Assembly: GCA_963575745.1 (NCBI GenBank)
Contig: CAUYUJ010020529.1
Location: 12,501 to 76,500, forward strand
From: Prorocentrum cordatum
Lineage: Eukaryota > Sar > Dinophyceae > Prorocentrales > Prorocentraceae
Length of the DNA stretch: 64,000 nt
Direction: 5' to 3'
Below the pieces are notes generated by a model. The model saw nothing but the letters and a program-made list of their open reading frames with translations, ran no database searches and was not told where the DNA came from. A program made the translations under genes and the position numbers. This document shows positions 36,469-46,058 of the stretch, piece by piece; position 1 is the stretch's first letter, and the number at the start of each line of letters is the position of its first letter.

Positions 36469-36530
36469 GTGTGTGTGTGTGTGTGTACGTGTGTGTGTGT
36501 GTGTGTGTGTGTGTACGTGTGTACGTGTGT

Positions 36531-36589
<59 letters not shown>

Positions 36590-36637
36590 TGTGTGGTGTG
36601 TGTGTGTGTGTGTGTGTGTGTACGTGTGTACGTGTGT

Positions 36638-36672
<35 letters not shown>

Positions 36673-36725
36673 TACGTGTGTGTGTGTGTGTGTGTGTTTG
36701 TACGTGTGTGTGTGTGCGTGTGTGA
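36469..36725. repeat. (GT)n array with GTACGT interruptions
   Basis: About 255 bases, with repeated TGTACGTGTGTACGTG blocks. Translates to Val-Cys or His-Thr repeats only. Confidence 0.95.
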
Positions 36726-37090
36726 TGCTGGTGGTCTGTGCGTTTCTGGCCCCGCAGGCGAGGGTGCATGAGCGCGGTGGAGAGCGCCCCTGGCTTAGGG
36801 AGCCCGCGAACGTCGAGCGATGACTCAGAATCGTTTTTTTTGTCTCCGGGGAGCGGATTCTGACTCCTTCCTTCGTCCCTCCTGTCTGTTTCATATCTCA
36901 GACGCCTACGGTGAATCACCGCCGCGCCCGTGCCTTTAGGATACGCCTATTCGGCCAAACGTTTGGGCAAAATTTGGCCACGCTATTGGGCCATGCGTTC
37001 TCCCAGCCGTTGTGGAAGCGATTTGGGGAACGTGTTGGAGAGGAAGACGAGGACGAGGAAACGGAGGAAACAGAAAAGATGAGGAGAAGG
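36726..37090. other. Unique sequence, no feature recognised
   Basis: Moderate GC, no repeat and no supported reading frame. Confidence 0.4.
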
Positions 37091-37094
37091 ATGA

Positions 37095-38180
37095 GAATTC
37101 CTCTTGGGAGCCTCCTGGGGCACTCTTAACGCCTCCTGGGAACTGGGAACTTCCTGGGGGGCTCTTGGAGGCCTCTTGGGGCCTCCTACGGCCTCTTGGA
37201 GGCTTTGGGGAGCTTCTTGGGGACCTCCTTCGCAGTCTGAAAGCGTTCCTGGTCCGTCTGACGCCGTCGGAAGCCGTCTTGGGGGCCTTTCTGAACGGAC
37301 TTTGGGGCCTTCTCTTGGCGCTTTACGGCCGCCTTGGAGGCCATCTTGGGCGTCTTGGTGACCTCCTGGTCCGTCTTTTGGCGGGCCCTCTCGAGGCCGT
37401 TTTGGGGGCCTCCTCGGCCGTCCTGGGGATATCTTGGAGGCCTCTTGGGCGCTCTTGGGGCGATCATGATGGCCTCTTGGGCCGTCTTGGGCCATGGGAG
37501 GCCCGAAACGGAGCAAGAGCCCAAACCCCCAAACAAACCCAAGGCAAATCCTTCATTTTGGCATCCTCGGGCCTTCTTGGAGCTCCCCTTGGAGGCCTCT
37601 TGGGCCGCCTTGGAGGCCTCTTGGTGCCTTCTTGGGCCGTCTTGGTGGCCATTTTGATGCCATCTTAGGCCGTATTGAGTGCACCTTGGGCCGTTTTGAA
37701 GACATGTTGGCGCCATTTTGGGCTCTTTCGGGGCCTTCTCAGCCGTCTTGGATGCGTCTGGGGACCATCTTGGGGGCCATCTGGGGCCATCTTGGCCGTC
37801 TTGCAGACAACTTGACCAACGAGAGGGGATTTTGAGGAGCTTTCCGGGAGGCTGGCGGTTGAGCCGAAGTCCCAGTGGGAGTTCTTCTGAACTGAACCAG
37901 GAATTCGCTGGACGTTCGGCACGCCGTGCACGTTTGTGGCAAGACCACAGTGGGCGGTGGATCTAGTAGCCTTTGGCCCATAGCTCCGCCGTGCCTGGGA
38001 TGTGGGTCAGAGGCCTCTTGGAATATTAAGATCTCTTGGGATGCCTCTCGGGGCCCTCTTTGAGGTCTCTTGGTGGCCTCTTGGGGGACTCCTTGGGGGC
38101 CTCTTCGGGAATTCTTTGGGACCTGGAGGTCTGGCCGTCATGGGATGATCTTGGGATGTTTTGTTTGGGCCTCTGAGCTA
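37095..38180. repeat. Long degenerate GGCCTCTTGGGG minisatellite
   Basis: Words such as GGCCTCTTGGGGGC, GCCGTCTTGGGGGCC and GGAGGCCTCTTGGGCCG repeat at irregular 12-18 base spacing for about 700 bases, then again at 38020-38170 after a unique insert (37800-38010). ORFs here are Gly/Leu/Ser or Pro/Arg/Gln repeats. Confidence 0.75.
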
Positions 38181-38986
38181 GTCTTGGAGCGTTGGAAGCC
38201 CGAAAAACGGGGAGCACTTCAATATTTCGAACACCAAGGGCAAATCAGCAGAGGCGCCAGCAGCGCCAGCAGAGGCACCGACTAACACCAGCCAGCTCGC
38301 ATCATCCAGCACTGACCAACAACGACGAGCAAACAACGACGCAACCGACTCCAGACCAGTACAACCAGCCACACACACACACACACCCAAGCAACCGCAG
38401 ACCACATACCCACCCAACAGCAGCAAAGCAAACGACTAGCAGCGACAAGACAACACCAAACCATCCCGACCAGCACCGACCACGACCAACCAGCAGCACC
38501 AACGCCAGCGACACCTACCACTGACGAGCACCACCAGCACATACGCATACAGTCGGACCGAGGTATAAGATCGAGGTCGGTTCGGGGATGCTACCCTAGT
38601 ATTCGTCGTGTTCGTTGGGCGTTCTTGTGTATCCTTGGGAGAGTACCGTTGGATGTTCTGTTTGTTTTCGCCGACGGGGAGTCTCAAATTCTTGCAGAAT
38701 GTAATTTGATCGCTTCGCTCATTCCGCCGGCCCTGGAGCCCTCTTCAGGGCCTCTTGGGGGCCTCTTGGGGACCTCTTGGGAGTCTCTTGGGGCTCCTTG
38801 GCGGCATCTTGGGGGCCCCCAGGGCCTCTTGGGGGGCTTTTGGGGGCCTCTTGGGGCGGGAGGGGTGGGTAGTCAATTGCGGCTCCCCTCTCGGAGGCCA
38901 CGATCCTCGTGAGGGGTGTCGAAAAATTGCCCTCCCCTGGAGTGCTCTGGTGGCTTCTCCCGGGACCTTGCCAGGGTACTTTTCGT
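38181..38986. other. CA-rich and unique sequence, then a short TTGGGG block
   Basis: 38240-38520 is A/C-rich with CAGCAGMGCCAGCAG and ACACACAC runs; 38521-38720 is unique; 38740-38860 is another CTTGGGGGCC minisatellite. No gene supported. Confidence 0.5.
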
Positions 38987-39063
38987 CCGGGGACCCCCAG
39001 GGGCCGCTCCGCGCGCGCGAACTAGAAATATGGTTAACCAGTTACCGGAGATCTTAGCACGCC

Positions 39064-39840
39064 TCTGGCCCGTTGGACCGGCGAATTCTGCCCTAGGTCC
39101 GACTGTAACAGTCATTCACAGCAATGCCCAGGCACTTGCGGCAGACCACCAGGTCAGCGATCTAATCACGAAGCTTGACACTGGCCATTGGGCTCTCTGC
39201 TTTTATCAACGAGACTTGGAGGACGATTGCAACAAAACCATGGACAACCATGAAAACGCATACGTTCGCTGGGTCTGGCAATGACCAGGCATGCCACGGA
39301 GTTGCGAATCTACACAAGCGCTGGAGAAAGAGCATGCAGAGATTTGAAGCCCATTCGCCAAGACTCGCCACAATGCTGTTGAACAGAGGACGCTTGACAT
39401 TACAATTGGTGGCCGCCTATTGTCCGCACTGGTTGCAGCGACCCACATCTTTATTGCAGGTGCGACGCTATCCACGACATCGCAGAGAGTTGCAAAGCAC
39501 ACATTCGATGGCGACTTCAACACCCAGTTTGGGGCATCCCGTATAACAGAAGACGGCGACGACGACGATGACCTCATCATTTCCAGGTGTGTCGGCCGTC
39601 ACGGATATGTGGTCGAAAACTCGGGAGGTACACGGTTGTGACATTGGGTTGCCCAAGAAGGGTTTGTTTTCGTCAGCACGTTTTTCAGCAAACCGAAAGC
39701 AGATCACAGACACCAGCGGCGAAAGACAGAAACAGCTCGATAACATCTTGCCCAACCGCAAGTTCTTCAAGCACTGCACGAATGTCGAGGCCAACGGCGT
39801 GACCGACCACGGGTCCAACCACAAGGCTGTCATTACCGAG
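39064..39840 (+). pseudogene. Endonuclease (EEP) domain of the second LINE
   Basis: Motifs appear in different frames: AFINETWRT near 39190-39220 (catalytic Glu), LQLVAAYCP near 39400, GDFNTQFG at 39510-39533 with GDFN intact, and GVTDHGSNHKAVITEL near 39796-39843 in the SDH position, with Asp and His kept. It nicks the target DNA in LINE insertion. Three frame changes make it non-functional as read. Confidence 0.7.
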
Positions 39841-40444
39841 TTGACAATATCAGAAACAACAGTAACCAGACGACCGCGGCGACGACCAGCGGCTGCGCTA
39901 AGATGCGCCACCCAGCGCTTCTCACCTGCAAAATCATGAGCTCGAGCGTCTACCACGACCACCAAAGACGACGATTGAAAGCAGACGAACTACCAACTGA
40001 CCTGCAATCCCTGGAGGAGCACATCCCAAAAATCGGATCGACGCCGCCACCGCTAGCAGCAGTGCAGCACCACGACCACACCGACAACCAGACCGAGGAA
40101 CAGCGCGTCTACGCCTTCTCATCGCACAGCGACGCCAGACCCAAAACAACGACCTCCACACCCGCAAACACCAGAGCAAACTGATACAGCAAGAGATCCG
40201 CGTGCAGAAGCGGCGGACACGATGATCCCACACAGAAAGCGTGCTCGAACACTTCATAGACCTCAGAAGTATTCCGCGCATCAAGACACTCAGAAAACGG
40301 ACTCGTTACACACATATCAGACAAAGATGGCTCAAACCGCACGGCCTGGCAAGACATCGCAGACATACTCGCGGAGTTTTGCGAGCGATTGTACGACTCC
40401 ACGGCGAAGCCGACGCAACAAGAGGGACGCGGCGACGACCTACC

Positions 40445-41330
40445 ACATTTCACTGGGGAAGAGTTGGACAAGGCGATACTAGGGTTCAGGCTTGGTGAAG
40501 CACCCAGACATCAAAGGCCTACGAGCAGAAATGTTGAAAGAAGGCACAGAATAATTGCACGGCGCCATTCTCTATTCCTAGAGCACGGTCGTTCAGTCCA
40601 ACGCTCCAGCGGCCGACCAGCTGAAGGAGCATTGTCGTTAAGGTGATTCGCAAAAGTTGGGATCTTACGCTTCTGCAGAACTGCCGGTCAATATTCACGG
40701 TTCCATTTTTTAACAGGTTTCTCAGCAGCAAACAGCACTTGACTTCCGACAAACTGCAGACCAGGCTGGATTCAGGCCAGGACGCTCGACCACCGACCAC
40801 CCGTTCGTTTTCCACATCCTCCGTGGGCGCGCGCGCGAGTGGAACCAGAATTTGTGGGTAGCGGCGCTAGACTCCGAACAAGAATTTGATTCAGTCGAGC
40901 ATGACAGCATGTGGGCAGCACTGAAGGCGCAGGACGTCACACGAGGACGCATCTCACTACTCCAGCAGCTGTGTGAGGGACAGACGGCCACGGTCAAGAC
41001 TGACGTCAGCAGCAGGTCCTTCAGCGTCACCTGGGGAACAAAGCATGGCGCCCCGCTCAGTTCCTTACTTGTCAACGCTTTTGCTACAGCGTATCCTTGC
41101 ACCACATGATCACCGATTGGCTCCACAAGGGCAAGGGAGTCCAGCTAGGATCCACCACCACCTCCGCATTCACCAACCTCCGCTTCGCCGACGACGTGCT
41201 CCTGACCACCCAAATTCTACCGCGCCTCACCGCGATGCTCGACGACATCGCGCGCGCAGTGCGACTTCGCGGACTTGAGCTGCGCCCTTCCAGAACAAAA
41301 ATATTCAGCAACCAGACCAGAACGACGCTC
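40445..41330 (+). pseudogene. Reverse transcriptase domain of the second LINE
   Basis: Entry segment FTGEELDKAILGFRLGEAP (from about 40447), then in a second frame GLRAEMLKEG; NCRSIFTVPFFNRFLS; DQAGFRPGRSTTDHPFVFHI; palm motif A VAALDSEQEFDSVEHD with its Asp codon near 40870; TWGTKHGAPLSSLLVNAF; and LRFADDVLLTT near 41178-41210 with the catalytic Asp pair. Then GLELRPSRTKIFSN. Frames change at least four times. Family: RVT_1 of LINE type. Confidence 0.82.
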
Positions 41331-41392
41331 GCGCACAGTGCGCGTTCAGGACAGACATCGATATCCTTCCCCACGATGGCAGCATAAAATAC

Positions 41393-42112
41393 ATGGGTCA
41401 ACTCATCAGCGGTCACGACGCGATGGAGACTCATATCCACCACCGCACGAGGGAAGCATGGGCAACGCTCACTTCGCGTCAGAAGGAGCTGACAAGCAAG
41501 CCCTACCCGCTGGCGCACCGACTCTGGCTTTTCAACCGCACAGTGACATCTAGAGCATTTGACGGAGCAGAGACATGGAAGTTCACGGAACCTCTCCGAC
41601 AATGCCTGCGGCGAACACAGCGACGCTTGCTCCGCATGATCATCAGGACACCAAGGCGACGCACTACCCGCCAAACGACCCCTAACAGTATCCAGGGCGA
41701 CGTGGACGACCGCACGACAAACCAAGCGCCTGACATCGTTCATACATACACCAGCAGCAGCGACGACAACGAGAGCAACGCAACCCAACAAGACACGACA
41801 GACCGACGCAGCGAGAGCATCGACAACAACAATGACGAGAACGCGATGGAACTGTGGGTCAACCACATCCAACAAGCCACGCTGCGCGCAGAGCAGCTCA
41901 TGCAGCGCCACCAAGTTGAAAACCGGGCGACGATTTACAGAGAGATCGTGGCGCATGGCATCCACGGTTGCCAGCCAGGAGCCCACCGTATGGACGTGGC
42001 GCGCATTCCATTGGCAACTAGAAGAGAATTTACGCCAACGCGGACAGAGACAACGCGGCGGCCAGCGCAAGCTCTGGGACGACGATGTCGTCAGTTATTT
42101 TCGCAGCAGTGA
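41393..42112 (+). pseudogene. C-terminal region of the second LINE polyprotein
   Basis: YMGQLISGHDAMETHIHHRT, then REAWATLTS and WLFNRTVTSRAFDGAETWKF with following LRRTQRRLLRMII match the post-RT region of RTE/L1-like polyproteins in spacing and character. A neighbouring frame continues with QRKLWDDDVVSYF (about 42066-42104), the usual GRxxxRWxDD segment. A Thr/Asn/Asp-rich insert (TSSSDDNESNATQQDTTDRR) separates them. Confidence 0.65.
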
Positions 42113-42250
42113 CCCGACCAGCATCCAACGCCATTGCCAACGTCTTCGACAAGCAAGCCGAACGACCTCACCTGGGCTCGCTCAGCTCAAAACGTTTCCA
42201 CGTTGTCGGCATTCGATCACACATGCCTCAACTCTTCGCTGGTGTGAGCA

Positions 42251-43639
42251 ACCAGGACTTCCTCCTTCTCTCCTCCTCCGTCATAAATGTTTGTGTGCTG
42301 CACTGTTTTATTCGTATGTTTCGCATCTCCTATGCATGTTTGTGTGTCTACAGGAGGCCATGTCTTCACCGACCTGGTCTTAGCATGCCTGGGCAGCTGT
42401 CCGCTGTGGTGGTTCGTTCGTTCGTTCTTTCGTACCCTTCGGGGTCCTCTTGCGGGGTCTTTTGGGGCCCGCCTTCAGGGGCCTCTTGGGCTGTCTTGAG
42501 GCTATCTCGGGTTGTCTTGGGACGCTCTTGGGCCGTCCCAGGCGCCTCTTGGACCGTCTTGCAGGCGCCTCGGACCCCTCTTTGCCCGCGTCGGGCCCCC
42601 CTTGGCGTCGGAAAAAGCCACGCGACATGCCCCGAGAGAGCTGCGGGGACACCGGCCTGCTTGGAAATTCTGTGCATGTGGGGCCTGGGCCTCGTGAGGT
42701 CCAACGCTCAGGACGCACGATTCAGAACTGAGGATTTAAAGGGCTTGACGGCACTCCCACTCGTGCCTCCAGGCACGGAGGCGAAGTATTGGCCTCACCT
42801 CCGCCTCCTCCCCGTTCTCCTGGTCTACTCCGCCCTCCACCGCTCTCAAGGGCCCTGCGGCCGCGTCACTCCGATGACACATGCAAGCTGGCAATTCGCA
42901 GCTCGACCCGGACCTCCCTCCTTCCCTCCCTCTTCTTCCTCTCCTCCTCCCTGTTCCTCCCTCCTCCGTCCTCCCCCCTCCTCCTCTCAGAGCGCTCCCT
43001 CCCCCTCCCCCCCTCCCCCTCCCTCCTCCCTCCCTCCCTCACTCCTCTTGCGCGACAGCCGCCAGGTTCAGCGCGAGTGCAATCCGAAAGAATCCCTCAC
43101 TCCCCCCCCCCCCTCCCTCCCCTCGCTCCTCCCCCGCCCGCGGCGGACGAGAGGCGGGACTGGCCCCGCGCCCCTGTCGGAGCGTCGGCGGCATGCCGCC
43201 TCCGAGGGCGGCTTCTGTTCGGGCCGCCTCCCGCGGCGCGCCGCGGGCCTCCCCTCCTGGAGGGTGGCGCGCGGGGGGCCGCCGCGGCGCGACCGCGGAG
43301 GCTTCGGGGAGGCTCGCGGGCAGCTGCTGCGGCTCTCGGAGGTTTTCGGAGGTTCCCGAGCGTTCTGGCGTGTGTTTTTTTTCTGGGCGCCGTCTCGTGC
43401 TGCACTCCTTCGCTCTCGTGGGTTTTCGTGCGCGCTTCTGATGTGGCTGGGGGATCTGGGACGGTCTCGGAGGTTCTCGGAGGTGCTCGGAGGTGCTCGG
43501 CGATTTTGTTGGCTGCTTTGGGATGTTCTCCGAGGTTCTCGAAGATTTTCGGGGCGAGGGGTGGTTTCCATCAGCGGCGCCTCGTCGACTGCCTGTTACC
43601 GTCCCGAGCGGCCGCCTGATGCCTGAGTTATGGTGTGTT
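42251..43639. repeat. TTGGGGCC minisatellite, CT-rich tract and GC-rich stretch
   Basis: 42425-42620 is another CTTGGGGCCGTC-type degenerate repeat; 42890-43130 is strongly pyrimidine-rich (TCCCTCC); 43140-43620 is GC-rich with repeated TCTCGGAGGT words near 43330-43500. No supported gene. Confidence 0.6.
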
Positions 43640-43810
43640 TAGAATTTCATGGATCCGATTCGAGATTGGTTTCGGCTGGCCCGATCCGATCCGATTCGAT
43701 TCCGATATTCCGACGACCCGATGTCTCTCGATGCCAGCGTGGCGCGGTTGTACATTTTGGCAAGGCCGATTCGATTCGGTTGCGACTCCGCGCCGATGTG
43801 GCCCGATCCG
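43640..43810. repeat. GATCCGATTCGAT-rich short repeat
   Basis: Irregular copies of CCGATCCGATTCGATTCC-like words. A similar block lies at 55840-56040, near the other end of the window. Confidence 0.55.
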
Positions 43811-44780
43811 ATGCACGTTCCTCCACCGCCAGAATATGTCCACATTCACCGCTTCGGAGTCGTGCCCTGGAATCTCGTGGAGCGGTGGATATGGATATCT
43901 GCCCGTTCGCGTTGGCGGGCAGATATATCCATACCCCCCGCTCCCCGAGTCCTCGGAACACGACCCAGCAGCAGAGGATTTGGTCATATTCTGGCGGCGC
44001 ACGTTCCGAGCCGCTCCATCGATCGGATGCTGACCGCTCCCGGCGTGGGCGCCGCGGCGCGCCCCACCGGCAAACCCAGTATCGGCTCAGCGGAAGAACA
44101 GGCTCCGATACCGCGGCCTTGGCCTCCTGGTAGGCCCTCGTCACCACGGCCGGGTTCGCCTCGGGATCCTGGCCAGAGCGCACCCCGAGGGAGGTCTGGG
44201 GAGCAGCGGTATCGGAACTTCTCGGTTTCCCCAGCAGCGCCCACCGCCTCTGCACCTCGCCGTGCTGCCATGCGAACGAGCAAAAAGCAGGAAGGGGCCC
44301 GGCGGACCCTGGCTGAACCCAGGACGGGCCCAGGACACGCCTGGTGACTGTGCCGTCCCACAGGCCGAGGCAGCGGAGCGGCCTGGGACGACCCCGTGCA
44401 CGCGCGTGCACGGCCGTGTGCGGCCTTGCACGCGCGTGCCGGTCCGGCGGCCGGCCCCCGGAGCCATCCCCCTGGGGAGCAGGGGTGCAGCGGCTCAGCC
44501 GCCCGCGGGGGCCTCCCACCAGGCTCCCGGCCTCCGCCGGCTCGGGAGGAAAAGCCGATCCCAGTTAGTCGGGAACGCATTTGTTCGCGAGTTTGGCGGG
44601 ATTCCGTGTCGGTCTGAGGGTCAGTGAGCTGTTGTGTGCGCTTGTCAGTGAGAGCTCATTGCCGCCGTCCAATTGCACGCGCGCCGTCGAATATGGGCAT
44701 TTGGCTCAGGAGCGCTCCAGCAGGAGCGCGAAACGTCCAACGCACTCCCTCCACATCCAGGGCTGAACATTACCCAAACG
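43811..44780. other. Unassigned GC-rich DNA
   Basis: A minus-strand frame over 43990-44520 includes a protein-like stretch (AVVTRAYQEAKAAVSEPVLP, about 44085-44150), but no family or start is evident. A foldback ATATCTGCCCG...CGGGCAGATAT lies near 43896-43926. Confidence 0.3.
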
Positions 44781-44784
44781 CCTT

Positions 44785-44932
44785 GATCCTTCTCCTCCTC
44801 CTCGTCCTCCTCCTCCCTCCTGATCATCATTCCTCATCCCCACCCCTTCCCCTTACTCCCCCTCACTCCTCCTCCTCCTCCTCCTCCTCCTCCTCCTCCT
44901 CCTCCTCCTCCTCCTCCTCCTCCTCCTCACCT
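44785..44932. repeat. (CTC)n pyrimidine tract
   Basis: About 150 bases, followed after 24 bases by CGCTCAG at 44950-44956. It could serve as a polypyrimidine tract for the candidate exon that follows. Confidence 0.85.
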
Positions 44933-44956
44933 GCTACCTCCCGACCCTCGCGCTCA

Positions 44957-45140
44957 GGTCACGACCCGGCGCCCGCTTGCCCCGAATGGCGTCGCGACGA
45001 GGCCAGCCTGGAACGCGGTGGACCGCCTCGCGTACGTGTCCTCCCTCCAGCTGTTAGATCTGCCAGGGGAGGACTCGCCGTCGTCGCCCTCGTCGCCGGC
45101 GTATTTGACGTCGCCATGGTATTCGTCGATGCTCGATGAC
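44957..45140 (+). CDS. Candidate exon preceding the GAT/GAC array (unknown protein)
   Basis: Starts right after CGCTCAG with a long pyrimidine tract upstream. One frame reads PAWNAVDRLAYVSSLQLLDL, then PGEDSPSSPSSPAYLTSPWY, and runs on into poly-Asp/Glu. The other strand and frames give only low complexity. No family is recognised and no donor is visible before the array, so the call is weak. Confidence 0.28.
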
Positions 45141-45215
45141 GACCAGTACGATGATGACGACGTCGAGGATGAGGAAGAGGATGAGGAAGAGGATGATGAT
45201 GACGACGACGACGAC

Positions 45216-45253
<38 letters not shown>

Positions 45254-45269
45254 CGACGACGACGACGAC

Positions 45270-45312
<43 letters not shown>

Positions 45313-45600
45313 GTGATGGTGATGGTGATGGTGATGGTGATGGTGATGGTGATGGTGATGATGATGATGATGATGATGATGATGACGACGACGACGACGA
45401 CGATAATGATGATGATGATGACGACGACGACGACGACGATAATAATAATGATGATGATGATGATGATGATGATGATGCTGATCGTGATGATGATGATGAT
45501 GGTGATGATGCTGATGATGATGATGATCGTGATGATGATGATGCTGATGATGCTGATGATGATGATGATGGTGATGGTGGTGATGATGATGATTATGATT
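45133..45600. repeat. (GAT/GAC)n trinucleotide array
   Basis: About 470 bases of GAT and GAC triplets with a central GATGGT block. Encodes poly-Asp in one frame and poly-Met or poly-His in others. Confidence 0.95.
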
Positions 45601-45610
45601 CTGTTTACTG

Positions 45611-46058
45611 AGATACATCACAAATAAATATTTTCCAGAGAAGAGGAAAATAACATCTCGAGCAACATTGAAGGAAACAAAACCATATCAATCCATAATT
45701 AGATGTAATTGAACTACTTGAAATGATCAAGTACGTATGCATATAGTATATAGTGGCTCGCTCGGATACATCGCGAATCAATATCATCAAGACAACCTGG
45801 GAAACTCTTCGAAATAATATGAAGGACACAACAATATTGGCACATAGTTGGATGTAGTTGAAATAATTGGAACAACCCCGTATGTATGTGTATGCATGTG
45901 TTTATATCGACACAGATAGCGATGACTATATGTATATACACGGTGCCACATACACACATACGTACACATGGACATATATATATATATATATATACACATA
46001 TTTACACATATTTCATACTACCGTCCCGGCAACGCGAATCTGTGCGTCGCCGGCAGCT
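45611..46058. repeat. AT-rich island with a diverged ~130-bp duplication and TA/CA runs
   Basis: GATACATCRCRAATMAATAT starts both 45611 and 45765, and both end near GTAATTGAACTACTTGAA / GTAGTTGAAATAATTGGA. Then come CATACACATA and (TA)n runs to about 46015. AT content is far above the rest of the window. Confidence 0.7.

Larger units (their letters stand above)
38987..42250 (+). mobile_element. Second decayed LINE (endonuclease plus RT, no RNase H)
   Basis: An APE-type endonuclease, RT and C-terminal region lie in order on the + strand, spread over all three frames by many indels. Motif style (KAP-type RT entry, FADD active site, WDDD near the C terminus) is that of RTE/L1-like elements and differs clearly from the first element, whose active site is YVDD and which has RNase H. 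Ends are not defined: no poly(A), target duplication or repeat tail can be pointed to. GC content is lower than in the flanks. Confidence 0.8.

Noticed and set aside
34851-36919. Cys-Val, His-Thr and Ala-Trp repeat ORFs
   Set aside because: Products of the GT, GTACGT and GGGCGT microsatellites.
45018-45621. Poly-Asp ORF (+) and poly-His ORF (-)
   Set aside because: Direct translation of the GAT/GAC array. Only the short segment before the array is kept as a weak exon candidate.
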